Assembly (NCBI RefSeq): GCF_013460135.1
Contig: NZ_CP038155.1
Location: 1,550,001-1,614,000 of the forward strand
Direction: 5' to 3'
DNA from: Arsenophonus endosymbiont of Aphis craccivora
GTDB lineage: Bacteria > Pseudomonadota > Gammaproteobacteria > Enterobacterales > Enterobacteriaceae
Length of the DNA stretch: 64,000 nucleotides
Part shown: positions 62,822 to 64,000 of the stretch, in pieces
Numbering within the stretch: position 1 is the stretch's first letter
Layout: the number at the start of each line of letters is the position of its first letter
Position numbers and translations under genes: made by a program
Notes under the pieces: generated by a model
Databases searched by the model: none
Told to the model about the DNA's origin: nothing
The model's input: the letters and a program-made list of their open reading frames with translations, nothing else

Positions 62822-64000
62822 ATGAACTACAACGTTAAGAATACTGATCGTATCGCAATTGTTACTGGGTTACGCCTTCCTTTTGCTAAACAGGCAACGG
62901 CTTATCATAATATACCTGCTGTCGATCTAGGCAAAATGGTAGTACGTGAATTAGTTATTCGCAGTGGTATTGATTCTCAACTTATTGATCAAGTGGTTGT
63001 TGGTCAAGTAGTTCAGATGCCTGAAGCGCCGAATATTGCTAGAGAAATTGTTTTAGGCACTGGACTACCTGTTTCAATAGATGCTTATAGTATTTCTAGA
63101 GCATGTGCTACTAGTTTTCAGGTTATTACCAATATCGTAGAAAGTATGAAGGCGGGTACTATTAAGGTCGGTATTGCTGGTGGAGCGGATTCATCATCAG
63201 TTTTACCTATTGGTGTAACTAAAAAAATGGCAAGCACTCTAGTTGACCTCAATAGAGCAAAATCAATTGGCCAACGTTTGAGGCTCTTAAGCACATTAAG
63301 TTTTCGTGACTTTTTGCCAGTTTCACCAGCAGTAACCGAATATTCTACGGGTTTAAGAATGGGAGATACTGCCGAACAGATGGCAAAAACTTATCATATT
63401 AGTCGTGAAGAACAAGACGCTTTTGCTCATCGTTCTCATATCCTAGCCGCCCAGGCTTGGGATAGCGGCGTATTACAGAAAGAAGTAATGACAGCTCATA
63501 TACCGCCGTTCCTCGAGTCATTATCGGAAGACAATAATGTTCGAAAAGACTCAACACTTGCTTCTTATGCAAAGTTAAAACCGGCTTTTGATCTCCAACA
63601 TGGTACTGTTACCGCCGCGAACAGCACGCCAATGACTGATGGTGCAGCGGCAGTAATGTTGATGTTTGCATCAAATGCGAAAGCATTAGGTATAACTCCA
63701 TTAGGTTATATTCGTAGTTATGCTTTTTCGGCTATTGATGTTTGGCAGGACATGCTATTAGGCCCTTCTTATGCAACACCATTAGCTCTTAAGTACGCGG
63801 GATTAAGTTTAAAAGATCTTACCTTAATTGATATGCATGAAGCTTTTTCTGCTCAAGTATTAGCCAATATGAAAATGTTTGCGAGCAAAAAATTTGCTCA
63901 AGAGAAATTAGGGCAATCTGAAGCGATTGGTGAAATTAATATGGAAAAATTTAATGTATTAGGCGGGTCTATTGCTTATGGCCATCCATTTGCTGCCACA
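62822..64000 (+). CDS. fadI: FadI, 3-ketoacyl-CoA thiolase of anaerobic beta-oxidation (partial)
   Basis: FadI cleaves 3-ketoacyl-CoA to acetyl-CoA and a shortened acyl-CoA in complex with FadJ. The first 393 residues of about 436 are present, open to the window edge. The acyl-enzyme cysteine is in [11 protein letters not shown] (near residue 100) and the active-site histidines lie in DMHEAFSAQ and [13 protein letters not shown]. An AGGGAAGCG sequence precedes the ATG by 8-15 nt. It follows yfcZ as in E. coli. No lesion in the visible part. Confidence 0.95.
   Translation, partial: MNYNVKNTDRIAIVTGLRLPFAKQATAYHNIPAVDLGKMVVRELVIRSGIDSQLIDQVVVGQVVQMPEAPNIAREIVLGTGLPVSIDAYSISRACATSFQVITNIVESMKAGTIKVGIAGGADSSSVLPIGVTKKMASTLVDLNRAKSIGQRLRLLSTLSFRDFLPVSPAVTEYSTGLRMGDTAEQMAKTYHISREEQDAFAHRSHILAAQAWDSGVLQKEVMTAHIPPFLESLSEDNNVRKDSTLASYAKLKPAFDLQHGTVTAANSTPMTDGAAAVMLMFASNAKALGITPLGYIRSYAFSAIDVWQDMLLGPSYATPLALKYAGLSLKDLTLIDMHEAFSAQVLANMKMFASKKFAQEKLGQSEAIGEINMEKFNVLGGSIAYGHPFAAT

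Overview
This window looks like a chromosomal stretch of an AT-rich gamma-proteobacterium of the order Enterobacterales, most like the Morganellaceae and in particular an Arsenophonus-type insect symbiont. That placement is inference. It rests on E. coli-type gene order in many blocks, Photorhabdus-like Tc toxin relics, a very high pseudogene load and many copies of one insertion sequence (IS). The genes still intact are mostly housekeeping ones. A large share of the rest carry stop codons, frameshifts or truncations, as expected of a recently host-restricted symbiont.

Layout. 1-9267: the ubiD(partial)-pepE-rfaH-tatCBA-ubiB-ubiJ-ubiE-rmuC-dedA-udp' block (ubiquinone synthesis, Tat export, transcription antitermination). 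The udp gene is cut by IS copy 1. 10374-24438: a leftward non-ribosomal peptide/polyketide (NRPS-PKS) cluster. It has a C-A-T-TE gene and an A-T-C-A-T-KS-KR-T-TE gene, both broken by many stops and frameshifts, followed by an intact Sfp/EntD-type phosphopantetheinyl transferase. Two heptanucleotide tandem repeats sit in and just upstream of the cluster. 25232-26286: IS copy 2, a clean insertion. 26524-29327: tRNA-Sec (selC), prlC and rsmJ, the last cut by a Mu-like tail-gene remnant (29325-31653). 32162-36088: IS copy 3, decayed slyX and slyD, yheV, truncated kefB, IS copy 4. 36277-41189: fabR, sthA, oxyR and a dead argE from which argCBH are missing. 41348-52561: lrhA-alaA-yfbR-yfbS-yfbT-yfbU-yfbV-ackA-pta, with alaA, yfbS, yfbT and yfbU decayed. 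53056-56734: Tc toxin C and B relics ending at IS copy 5. 57948-58022: tRNA-Arg(CCT). 58108-59162: IS copy 6. 59577-64000: mlaA, broken fadL, yfcZ and fadI (runs off the end).

Function. Intact functions are acetate overflow (ackA-pta), Tat export (tatABC), the ubiquinone enzymes ubiE, ubiJ and ubiB, redox balance and peroxide sensing (sthA, oxyR), membrane lipid control (fabR, mlaA), peptide turnover (pepE, prlC) and part of beta-oxidation (fadI). Lost or failing functions are arginine synthesis (argE, argCBH), uridine salvage (udp), K+/glutathione-gated efflux (kefB), SlyD chaperoning, fatty acid import (fadL), the AlaA transaminase, secondary metabolite synthesis and a Tc toxin. Three of the gene-order breakpoints lie exactly at copies of a 1055-bp IS903-like element, and a fourth lies at a 16-bp scar of its end, so IS recombination appears to have shaped this segment.
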